Assembly: GCF_052324685.1 (NCBI RefSeq)
Contig: NW_027506873.1
Span: forward strand, 1,540,499 to 1,604,498
Direction of reading: 5' to 3'
Length of the DNA stretch: 64,000 nt
From: Brachyhypopomus gauderio
Taxonomy: Eukaryota; Chordata; Actinopteri; Gymnotiformes; Hypopomidae
Shown: one piece after another, positions 50,361 through 61,611 of the stretch
Layout of the letters: every line of letters starts with the position of its first letter
Position numbering within the stretch: the first letter of the stretch is position 1
The notes under the pieces: model-generated
Told to the model about the DNA's origin: nothing
Database searches by the model: none
What the model saw: the letters and a program-made list of their open reading frames with translations, nothing else
Program-made: the position numbers and the translations under genes

Positions 50361-51639
50361 ATGCTCCCCTGCACAGACTCTTTACATTTAAATTCATATT
50401 TGAAAATGGTTTATTTGTGTTTATGTGTTTGATGTTGTCTCATTGTGTTTTTGGTGAGTTAAATTAGTGTTTTTTTTATTATTAGATTTTCTGTGGTCAT
50501 GGTGGTCCTATTTGCTGTGATCTAATGTTCTGTTCTTGTGAGCCCTGCTAAAAGCTTCTCCTTCACAATAAAGTGGTTTCCTGTAAGCAGAAATGTCTTC
50601 TCTTCATTTCTCTTCTGTTCCGATGTTACAAATTGTCAGTAACAAAATTTTGTAATCAGACAGGCAGCCAATGGTATGTTAACAATCAGCCAATATGGAG
50701 GTTATTGTGCTAATATGATGTTACTGGGCCAATACTGTCAAACTGTTTGATTTTTGTGAGGACTCTAGCTGACGTGTTCTGGACTAAGGGAAGCTTGGGT
50801 ACACTATCACTAGAACATACATTTAGCTGGAAATTACAGTAGTACAATCATGAAGTAACATGAGTAAAATTTCCCCCGTAATGTATGTGTAGAGCATTTC
50901 TTAGTTTTGCAGTATTTTGAATATGAAGGAATGCTGTGATAGTAATATTTCCTATACTGTATGTGCACATGAAAGGACGGCTCAGAATAAACAATTTTTC
51001 AGTTTTTCAACAGAGAGGCTAGCAGACCAAGTAGCAGACCAGGAAGTACATTATCTGACAGGATGTGTCTTTTGGGCAGTTCTCAAGATGACTGTTTTGA
51101 TTAGCTTATTTATACATGTCTGTATCTTCAGCATCAGTGGAAACTAATGCCATATTTACACCACCACCAAGAAGTAGCATGTACAATCTGTTATAGAGCC
51201 TTGGGGGTCACTATATTTTACTTTTGTCTGAATTTCTATGCAAATGCAAGCTTAGCTGTTGTACTATAGCTGTACTGAAAATCTTGAAACAGATCTATAA
51301 TAAAAATTGAAAGCTCAAAGGAGTTGAGATTATGTTTCTTTATTAAGGGCGTGGTTGCTTCTAGTTTAAGAATTTTTCAAAAAGAAGCCATGAAGAATTT
51401 ACTCTTGATAAACTGGTAAATAATCAAGATGCTATTTCTTGAAGTAAGTGTCTATATCTAAAGCAATGAGTCCACAAGGTTTCTGTCAAAAGAAAAAGAA
51501 GAACCACTGACTTACAAAGCAGGTTGAACATCTAAATTATGATTATTTCAACAATCTTCTTAAATGACCATGTTGCTTTTATGCATTAACGTAATTAACA
51601 TAATGCATTTATGTTTTTGCTTGTTTGCTTTCCCACTTT

Positions 51640-52110
51640 ACTTCAAATCACTGTATTTCAAATGACAGTTGAGTCATAATGGTCAACGGGCAGCTCTCAT
51701 GGGAGGACTGCAGTTTGGCTCTTTTTCATGCCAGGTTTACAATAACAGGAACTGTTGTGAGTTGATTGTGAGATAGGCAACAACCAAACTGCTAAATGAT
51801 AATGTGAGAACCTGTGCTAAGCCCTAGAGGACCCGCCAACGTGCTCACTGTAGCCTTAGCCTCTTTATTTACAGATGCATCCGTGCGTAACCATTGCAAT
51901 CAGAGTTGAGTCAGTCTTACCCCTGCCCTGATTTGACTGGACAATGTCTGAAAAACACACAAACACTGTAAGGAAAGGGTGGGTTCCATGGCAACAACAT
52001 TGCGATGCTACCGTCCAATCAGGCCAGAGAGCTGTGGACAAGCGCTTCGGTTTGTTGTTTATTTTTCGATTTGAAATGAAATCATGAATTAGTGTGGACA
52101 CAAAACCTAA
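51640..52110. promoter_or_regulatory. Candidate non-coding regulatory block
   Basis: Complex, non-repetitive sequence with GAGTCA, CATTAT/TAATG-like and CCAAT (TCCAATCAGG) motifs and an X-box-like GTTCCATGGCAAC at 51983-51995. Conservation cannot be judged from one sequence. Confidence 0.3.
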
Positions 52111-52797
52111 CTTGGCCAGAATACCATAAATAGCACAAAAATGCCAGTTTAAAAACACCTGGACTGCAATGACATTAAAAATAGCTGCTACAAAGTGATC
52201 ATCTAAAAGATCATATCGTTAATGTCTGCTGCATCAGAATAAAGGTGCCACTACTTTACCCAAATTTACCCATCATTGGGCACACACTATATATTAACCA
52301 GCAAACACAAAGATAAAGAGATACACATCAAACCATTCACTTGCCACATTTTAGCACTGGCTTCCATTTTTTCAGTGAATTGAAAATAAATCTCACATCC
52401 ACATGGAAATACCACCAGCGCTTTCAGAACAAACAACACCATGGAGGTCTCAATGTTATATCAGCACGTTGAAGTGCAGAAATGGTCTTATGTTTAATTC
52501 ATCTCAGTCAAGTTTGATTACCAGCCAGACTGTGGTCCCAGTGCCAGAAGTGCTAAAACATATAGAAATGTGTGTGTGCATGTGTAATTGTCTTGTCCAG
52601 ATGTTTCCTCTGTTCCTGGTCATCATGTTGTAGCACAGCCAGGTGGTCATGACTAACTGAGCATCTAACATCATGTTATTAAAGTCAGCTGCATCAATAC
52701 GATGGTGCCACTACCTCTCCAAACACACTTCAAAGCACTGCTCTCTGGACCTGACTGTGTCGACAGTCCCCATCACTGAGCACGCACGATGAAAAGC

Positions 52798-52866
52798 AGT
52801 GTTCACCGTCATGAAGGAGCAGCGCTCACCATCACGAAGGAGTGGTGTTCACCGTCATGAAGGATG
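52798..52866. repeat. Three copies of a 23-24-bp repeat
   Basis: GTGTTCACCGTCATGAAGGA and two close relatives in tandem. Confidence 0.8.
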
Positions 52867-54700
52867 GAGCGGAACAGTAAGGATATCCTGTCCTGTCTTA
52901 TTATTTCCTGTACACTATTGTTCAAGAAAGATGGTGAATCCGACAATCTTACCAAAACACTTTAAATGTTTCTTTTATCAGTTATTCTGTCTGTATCATA
53001 ACTCCTGTATCATTAGCTTCCTAAATGTTTTAACGATGAGAACATTCTCAAAATGTATTTTTATACAAAATAAAGCTGCACAGCTGAAATCGCATCTCAA
53101 ACTTGAACAAAGGCCACGGTGAGGGTACACAACATTTGTAACGAAGAAACTGATGACATTCCATTAATTTAATGATTGATATGACCAAAACACTAGTCAC
53201 TGAGTATTTTCATCTATCGTGCTCTAAGTGTTTATCAGCTTTCTCTTATGACCACTGTGAGAATCATAAAGGAGGTTTCCTTAGTTTTTGTGGTTAGGCC
53301 CCTTCATCCAACCCATATCAACTAAACATTTTAATGACTTTAGATAGATTACTGTGGTGATGCTACTTGCCATTTGACTAATGGGGTGTTTTTCCGGAGT
53401 GACTTATCACCAGGAAGCACACGTAACTAACAGTTCTGTGTATTTACATTTTGTTATATTTGTCATCGGATGGAATTACAGGGGGGAAAACGTTGGTCAA
53501 GTGATGCACTTTATAATACTGTGTTCCAAATATATGCACTTATCCATTCTAATCAGTGAGTGAGAAAAAAGCATTACTCTTTCTTTAACTTGATCAAAGT
53601 TTGTAACTTGGAAAAATCTAAATGGGTTTGATGAAAAATAAATAAATAAATAAATAATTCGAACTAATAATTCACTGATTACTTTTTAATTTTTCTGAGT
53701 CTTTTTTCCTTCAATCACTAGATCAACCTCCATCTCTTTAAAATGAGGCCATTTCCTGAACTCATTATGCATCATCAAAAACAAACAAACAAACAAACAA
53801 AAAAACCCTAGTAATTACAGGCTGAGCCATTCTGCATACATCAGTAATGAATCAGTTAAACATAAGGGCACTGCAGTTAAGATGTGTATTTGAAAATATC
53901 TTTTTAATGAACACCATGTGACACGAAGTGTGAGAGTATGGTTATGTTGTGGTTCTAATATGTTTCAGGTTTGTAAAGCTCATACAAAGACCTGTTTATC
54001 TAGTTTTACTTTACTTATCTCGGCAATACTTAGAATGATGACAATGCTGGAAACCTTTTATAGGGACCCAATTATTCTAAATAATAAAATGAAATAGCAA
54101 TTTAAAGAAAATGAAAGAAATACTCCAAAGGTATCACATTTACAATTTAGCACAATGTAAATGCAAAACTAAACCAATGTTTCCTATTTTCTGAGGTATT
54201 GTTTGTTTCTAAAGAAAATAACGTAAAAGAGAGTTTTGTCAGCTCCCCACCCAAGTGGGTTCGATTGTTCATTACCTACGGAAGACCGGGGAAACAGCTT
54301 GTACAGAACAATAAATGTTTCCTGCAGCGTAATGGGTAGCGTCGCAGAGATGGCTCGAACGAGCTCTACCAACGTTTAATGAGTCATTGTACGGATGAAC
54401 GGCGTGAACCTCGTGGTTTCCTGAGGTGCCACTTTCCCATGCAGCCAAAGCTATTATGACCTAGAGCTCTAACACTGCCCAATGGAGGAAACACTCAAAG
54501 GCCTGACATGCCAATCCAGTGAACATTTATTCTGATGTTAAATTGCTGTGATATTTTTTCTGGTTTATCAAAATGCATTCATGTTAACTCTACTCTCCTT
54601 TTTTAAGCAAGTGGCAATTTGTTTTTCTATTAAAAGTGCCATTACTAAACATACCAGGTTTGTATGTTTATTTTTATTCTTTGTATCTCCTTTTCTGAAT
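52867..54700. other. Intergenic segment
   Basis: AT-rich with small runs such as (AAAT)n at 53635-53657 and (AAAC)n at 53780-53803. No gene recognised. Confidence 0.4.
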
Positions 54701-54714
54701 TTTCAATGTATCTC

Positions 54715-55260
54715 GCGGTAAACCCACGTGACCGGCATCACAATCGTCGGCGAGAAGTCGCCGAGTTCTTTACACCATCAGCTTAGAGAGGACGTCTAAG
54801 ACATCAGCAGGACCCGCAATACCGCACGAATTACTCGAAGACTTTACAAGAGTTTTAGGAGAAGGAAAGGCAACAATAGCGGGAGTGTGCGCAACGCTCC
54901 CCTTTGAAGGGGAAGGCTGAAGTGCGCACCGGAGTCCGGAGAGCGCTAGAACTACGTGGTCATTTCCACATGGAGTTTTAATTGTTCGGCTGTGGCGCGC
55001 AAACCAGCGTTGGGCCTCGGGAAACTGGCCAGAGCGCGCAGCTGTGTTACTTCGCTGTGTTGCTACAGGATTTTCCCATCATTGTTTTCCTCCTGTTTTC
55101 TTCTGAGCCGAGTTACTCGTCGGCCCTTGTGCGCAGTGGAGTGTTTTGTGCTGTTTTGTTGTGCCGCTGTTTACAACCTCCGGCTTTCCTTGGCCGACAA
55201 AAGAATGGCTCGGAGACTGATGAAGGACAGCTTTAAGGACTGGAAGGCAATCACCTGACA
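54715..55260 (+). promoter_or_regulatory. CpG-containing block, possible promoter or 5' exon
   Basis: Sudden GC/CpG rise after AT-rich DNA, including a CACGTGACC motif near 54725 and GCGCACCGGAGTCCGGAGAG near 54925. It could be a promoter for the septin downstream or for an unrecognised transcript. Open frames across it (54956-55258, 54982-55236) match no family I know. Confidence 0.35.
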
Positions 55261-56700
55261 TTGTTAAGGAGCTATGAGCCATCTAGCACTTATAGTCATA
55301 GTGGAAAATTAAACATGCTCGTGCAATGAATCACACAAGATAGAGAAAAGTGAAACTGTTTGAGAACATATGAGTTTTTACATCATTTACAATGTGTACT
55401 GTGTGGGTAAGAAAACGCTCCTGGGGCGCAAGTCCATTAATTATAAAAGGAGTATGAAACTGTTGGGAGCGCGGAGCACCTCCCAAATTAGATGTTCATA
55501 CTTGTTTGTATTGTAGGACGTCAGCATTTTTGTAGTTGCTGGCTTAATCTTTATAGTAATCCCCTGACATTTCTTTGTAGTGGCCTCTGTGGACAGGATC
55601 CAGTATAATGAAAAGGCCCCCTGTCTATGTCTGTTCTCTCCTGCACATGGGCAGGGAATGTGCTAAAACACATCTCCCCAATCCTAATACCCAAAATTAA
55701 CAGCACAACAAAACACGCAACAATGAAACCATCAGTGACTATAGATAAACGAAGTAGGCCCCATTATATAGTGGCATTATTAGAATACATGGAATAGACA
55801 ATAAAATGGTTAAAATATAAGTGTAAAGTAAACAAAACTGCCAAAGAAATTTGGACAGCCTGTTTGATTTTTTCCCTACCAGCACTAAAAATTATTTAGC
55901 TACAACAATGTCTGACCGTTGAATTGGAGCTCATAAACGTGGGTGTAACGTAACCTACGTGAAGGATTTACACGTTTCTATAAGTACGGAAGCGGGGTTT
56001 TCCTGGTTCTTAAACGAGGCCTAAATTACAGGAACTAAGACTGGGTTCGGAGACTTTGTTGTTTTAGGCTTCTAAATTAACACCGCTTTGATGTGTAGAT
56101 AATCTGGACTTTGATGTGAGCGGATCATCCTTTGGCATAAAAAATCGACCTAGAGTCAAATTTACTTAACATGAGTTTTCCTGGGGCTTTTAAAGGTGTC
56201 AAAGGAGGCCGGGTGGAAAATACTATTAATAACTTAATAATTAAATATTAAACAATTTTGTTTAATAATCTTCCACTTTCTTTAAAAAATCTAAACAAGT
56301 CAACCTGAAGACGGATGTACCATACAAATAATGTATTAAAACAGCAAAGGACTGAGGAAACTAGTAATTGCTACTGTTCCACACAAAGTATTGTTTAGTG
56401 TTATACTGCCACCTAGCGTTGACCTGGCTTCTTCGTAACGCCGTGTTCCTGGTGCTCGCTGTCAGCAGCGCAAAACGATGGGCGAAATCTTTTTGAACCA
56501 TATGGTTTGAACATAAAAATACCTTTGTTTTCTTATTCATCAATAGCTTGTACTAGTATAACACACTGAAAAATCGTAGTCCATATATTTGCATTCTCAG
56601 TAGCATACTAAGAATTTCTAGTCGATTTATCAACCATGCATTTTTGCTTAATATATTCAGAACAATCTTTCGGCGACGACAGCAGTCCTGCGGAGGTTCT
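55261..56700. other. Intergenic or 5' intron
   Basis: No gene or transposon recognised. Confidence 0.4.
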
Positions 56701-56773
56701 GTTTAGGTCCGCCCACTGCTGTCGTACGTAACGCGCCGAACACGCCGATTGTTTCAGCTGTTCAGCCAGGAAT

Positions 56774-56816
56774 ATGATGGCGAGTACCAGGTACAACAAC
56801 CGGCCGCTTAAATCAG
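56774..56816 (+). CDS. Possible septin first coding exon
   Basis: ATGATGGCG followed by an open stretch reading MMASTRYNNRPLKS and a good donor G|GTAAAC, in CpG-containing DNA. The M-ST-RY start loosely resembles septin5 N-termini. It ends in phase 1 while the next septin exon I can place starts in phase 0, so a small exon in between would be required. A second good donor (GGGGAG|GTAAGA) is at 57012. Tentative. Confidence 0.35.
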
Positions 56817-57653
56817 GTAAACGAGTACGTTCGGTTGTGTTGGTCGTGGCGCGTGTGTAACCGCGAAGCTAAGTCACGTATTATAAATATAAAATGCTGA
56901 CAACTATTGTATTGTCTTCCACGCGTGAAATGATGGGCGTCTCCCCTGTTCATCTGCCCTGTGCATCATTTTTGAACACCTGCTACGCCCGCTACGACAG
57001 AAGAAGGGGAGGTAAGATCTTGTAGCTGTTTATGTATCATGAATGCATCAAATGAGCCCATATTTATGATTGTTATGCTAATCGTGTGGTCGCAATCAGT
57101 GATCCGATTATCATGTGATGGAGCTGTGAATAGAAATTTAGTTTAAAATTTAGTTTAGCCTAAATTGATCTATAATCGGTTGCTTTTCGATTTACTGTGG
57201 ATTCGGTACACAAATAACACAAAATATTACATTATAATATATATTACGTATAATATATATTACATTGCCTCTGCGATTCAGGAATTAGAAAATATGCCTA
57301 AAATCTTACTGAAATGGACCAGTAATACAGCTATTAAACGACTAAACTTCCAAAACCCTGCATCACTGCAGGGTGATGTTAACGTCACAGCTCACCTCTT
57401 TCTGGTGCGCAGAGACTTGACCGCTTTATTTCTCGTCATAGAAAAACACTTAAACAACACAATGTAACTCCAAGTCATCCACACTTCGTATTCAGAAAGG
57501 AAGCAACACTGATTGTGAATCAATTTCAACTGCTCTTGTGCAAATGGAACAGACAACAGGTAGAAATGACAGATTTTCAACTGATTTCAAAGATTTTTAT
57601 TAATTGAGATCTAGGATGTGTTATTTTAGTGTTCCCTTTATTTATTTTTTGAG

Positions 57654-57656
<3 letters not shown>

Positions 57657-57735
<79 letters not shown>
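57657..57735. repeat. (TA)n microsatellite
   Basis: About 39 TA units. Confidence 0.95.
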
Positions 57736-57737
<2 letters not shown>

Positions 57738-58405
57738 TAGGATTTACATATTCCATTTCACATTCATATAGGATATAAGATAATTGGTCTCACAGGGTTA
57801 GGGTAGGGCAATGAAATTATATCCACATAAATTGTCCTACACTGATGTGCAATGCATGTCACATTTCACTGAGAAAGGAAACTGATCTAGTGGGTTTGTG
57901 ATCATCGCTCTGGAAGGTACATGTGTTTTGACTGGTGTGCCCAAGTTTTCCCTCTGGATTCCTGGGTTTGGGACTGGGTGTGCTTCTGTTCTGAGCTTGT
58001 CAGTCCTTTATAGCAAAAACACACACTGCAGTTTACTAATAGGCTACTTGTTTAATTTGAGTTATAAATGGGCATGTCATTTGGGAAACTGGACTACGCT
58101 GTTTACTTTTCATTCCTTGTAACAGCCTGGGCAAGTGTAGCAATGAATGATCTCAGACATTATGACATGGCGTTCATTCAAAGTTCATTCAAAGTCTTTT
58201 GACTAATCACTGTTAATTCTGTTCTGCAAATGGTGATGCTGTGATGGTACAGTAGAACCTGCTGTACATTTATCATGTTTCAAAAGCCTGAAGATCTAGT
58301 ATAGATAAGCAGAGTTTAGGATGAGATAATTATGTAATTTTATAGATGTGGACAGCTTGTTCGATTTTATTTAATCTCTAACACCCTCCAGAATGAACTA
58401 CTATC

Positions 58406-58752
58406 CATCCATCCATTATCTGAACCGCCTAATCCCGCTAGTCGGGGTCACGGGGGGCTGGAGCCAATCCCAACATCTCCGGGCGAAGGCAGGGTACACC
58501 ATGGGCAGGTCGCCAGTCCACCGCATGGTCAACACACACGCACGCACTCACACCTACGGGCAATTTAGCATGATCAATCAACCTAACACGCATGTCTTTG
58601 GACTGTGGGAGGAAACCAGAGTACCCGGAGGAAACCCACGCAGGCACAGGGAGAACATGCAAACTCCACACAGAGCAGCCCAGACCGAGAATCGAACCCA
58701 GACCGCCTTGCTGTGAGGCGACAGTGCTAACTACCACACCACCGTGCCGCCC
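58406..58752 (-). mobile_element. tRNA-like SINE with 12-bp target duplication
   Basis: On the minus strand it begins GGGCGGCACGGTGGTGTGGT, has an A-box-like GTGGTAGTTAGCACTG and a B-box GGTTCGATTC, then a conserved body (TGCATGTTCTCCCTGTGCC; TTTCCTCCCACAGTCCAAAG), and ends in a (GGAT)n tail. The flanks TGAACTACTATC at 58394-58405 and 58753-58764 match over 12 bp, the mark of retroposition. A fish-wide repeat type. Confidence 0.9.
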
Positions 58753-58764
58753 TGAACTACTATC

Positions 58765-59086
58765 TCCTCCTTAAAAAAATACTTTCTCATCTTTCATCAT
58801 GGGAAAATGTTGCAGGAGTTCTGGGAATGTCCTACTAACGAAGTTGGTACTGATTAAGAGGAGGGGAGGTGGGGCAGTCAGTCCCTTCACAACCTCGCTG
58901 GCCTAGAAGCAGTGCATCGCTAATGGAGCGTCTCTTAACTAGCATCTCTTAGCATTTTGCCTGCTCAGATATGTTTTCATGTGGCATCAGGTAGTCACAG
59001 CTAAGTGCGTGTAGCATCAGGCAGTCAGGGTTAGGTGTGCGTACTGTGGGTATTATTACAGTAAAACATGGAGCTCTTTCTTGTAG
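58765..59086. other. Short stretch before the first certain septin exon
   Basis: No exon seen. A local imperfect repeat (GTAGCATCAGGCAGTCA / GGCATCAGGTAGTCA) lies at 58983-59027. Confidence 0.4.
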
Positions 59087-61043
59087 GAGAAAGATTATGT
59101 GGGCTTCGCCACCCTCCCAAACCAAGTTCACAGGAAATCTGTGAAGAAGGGGTTTGACTTCACCCTGATGGTGGCTGGTGAGAAACATCTATTTGCCTTT
59201 CTGAGAAGCCTATTTGAGAGGTGTCCATTTGCAGTGCAGAAATACACGGGTGATCTTCACTGGTCCCATGAAACAACTGCTGTGTACGTTTTCAGGAGAG
59301 TCTGGTCTGGGGAAGTCCACACTGGTGAACAGCCTGTTCCTTACAGACCTACACAAGGATCGGAAGCTTCTCAATGCAGAAGGTGTGTTGTGGACTCGGT
59401 GTGCATAAAAAAATAATAATTTCATTTCACATCAAATAGATACTAGTTCGTTCTAAAGATTACAATGACAAAGTTCTTTACATCTAGATGAAGCCTAGGC
59501 CTACTCCCAGATGAAGGTTTTGTTGTTTACGTAACTTAAACTCGTTAATCGGAGCTTCCCAGCTGTCACGGTGAGGCGGCCCCCTACCGGTCGCCTCCGT
59601 CCACAGCGGCTGTTGTTGTTGTTGTGTTCGTCCCTCAGGTGGGCGGAGCCCGCGATCCGTCTCACCTGAGGGTCGTTTGCAGGGCCGGCGTCAGGACATA
59701 TACAGTGGGGGGGCGTCAGAAAATTTCGGGGTGGCGAACGTAAGTTGTTGACGGGGTGGCGGGGGGTCGATCGATCGCCAGTGGTTGGCCCCACAGCGAA
59801 CTAGTAAGTCATTGAATCATAAATATAGATCAGAGGTAAATAAATCCTGACCCCTGAATAATTGGGTCTTATTATTATGGGGGTGGGACACTTCACCTGA
59901 GGGGGCGACAAGCCCCCCCCCATGGCCCCGGGCCTGGTCGTTTGTTTGCCTATATAGGCCTATGTCTTGTCTTTGTACCTGTTGACCACTGGTCATTATA
60001 TCCTTCATCTGGATCAAAGTCAAGGGTTTTTGGCTTGCACACTTTTTTTAAACCTTCCATTTTCCCTGAGACTTGGCGTGATCGCTTCCTTTTTATTTCG
60101 CTCACCCTGCCCGTCACACCAGCATGTTTCCTTAATCAGTTTTAATGCATGTACGTTTGGCAACATGGCACTTTTTCCATTTGTAGAGTAAATCAAGTGT
60201 AAATCAAATTTATGGCTCTAGTTTCGTGGACAGCGCAGGGCAGCATAATTACAAAAAACGTTGGTAGAGCATCTGAACTTGAACAGTAGGTGTGGTTTTG
60301 TCTCGCCGCCGCAAAATCCAATCGGATTACTCCTCATTCCGTTTAAAGCGGTCGTGAGTCGCCGATGTAACGTAGTGAAAGCAGCGAGCATGCAGCTCAA
60401 GCACAAAATCGCTGCAGGCGGAGCCCCGGTGGGCGTGGGCAAAGGGCGGAGCATGTGTCAATCATTTTCGAATGCAGCCAATCAGATACTAGACTTTCGT
60501 TGTTAGCGGAGGGGGGGTTGTAAATGGACACAAATTAAGTATTAAATCGCGATCGATCGCCATGTATAAGCGCCTCCGCCGAGCAGAGCGTTGAGGAGCG
60601 ATTTCGATTGGAGGATCGTGCTCTATTTTTTATTATAAATTTTTTTGCTGATGCTGGTCCAGCGTGTCGCGTGCCAGTGATTATGCCTCGGCGTGCCAAC
60701 GGTGGCCCGCGTGCCATAGGTTGCCGACCCCTGCTGTAGAGCCTTTGAATATTAAAACCATTGTAGAAATTTAGCTCAGCAAGTAAAGTAAAAGAAGGAC
60801 GCGATCACACAGTCTCATTGAAAATGTAGGAGTTAATGAATAAAGTGCACCAACGCAAAACCCGTGACATAAGACAAATAAAGTTTGAAGACTAGTATTG
60901 TTTTGATAATCAAATGACGATGGAGTGTTGGGAGTTATTGGACAGAGTTGATCAAATCAGAGTTAATCCAACTCAATGACTCCCGCAAAGATGTAATTAA
61001 ACTCTGCCCACGAATTTCTCATGGCGAAAGATGTACACGGTGA

Positions 61044-61113
<70 letters not shown>

Positions 61114-61579
61114 TAAATGATGCAATACGTGCAATAAAGGAAAAAAAAACATTAAAGTGCCGTTCCAGAATAAAGTATTTTAAACTTTGATTTAAAAATG
61201 TCTAAAGTCATGGCCAGGCCCGTTGACAGTCTTGCTAGGGCCCGGGACAAGAAAGTTTAATGTGCCCCCCCCCTCCCCCCGGCGCACGTCATTTGAATTT
61301 CGTCATTTGACAATCCTTGTGTTAGGTCATATAGTATATAATATAGCCACACATCAAAGCTGTTTCTGACAGCTGACTGGTTATATACTTGCACGGACGT
61401 AGTTTTAGGGGGGGACGGGGGGGACATGTCCCCCCCACTTTTTCAAAAGCCGGTTTTGGTCCCCCCCAGTTTTTACAGTTAAAACCAAATATTTAAGTAG
61501 CGACGAAGTCATGTCCCCCCCCCCATAGGATCATGCAGCTCCGAGCTCCGCCCCCCCCGCTCAACAATTTTCGTTCGCC

Positions 61580-61611
<32 letters not shown>

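Noticed and set aside
54184-54400. tRNA-like or SINE sequence (GGTTCGATTG, GAGATGGCTCGAACG)
   Set aside because: Box-like words are present but no cloverleaf, tail or target duplication could be built.
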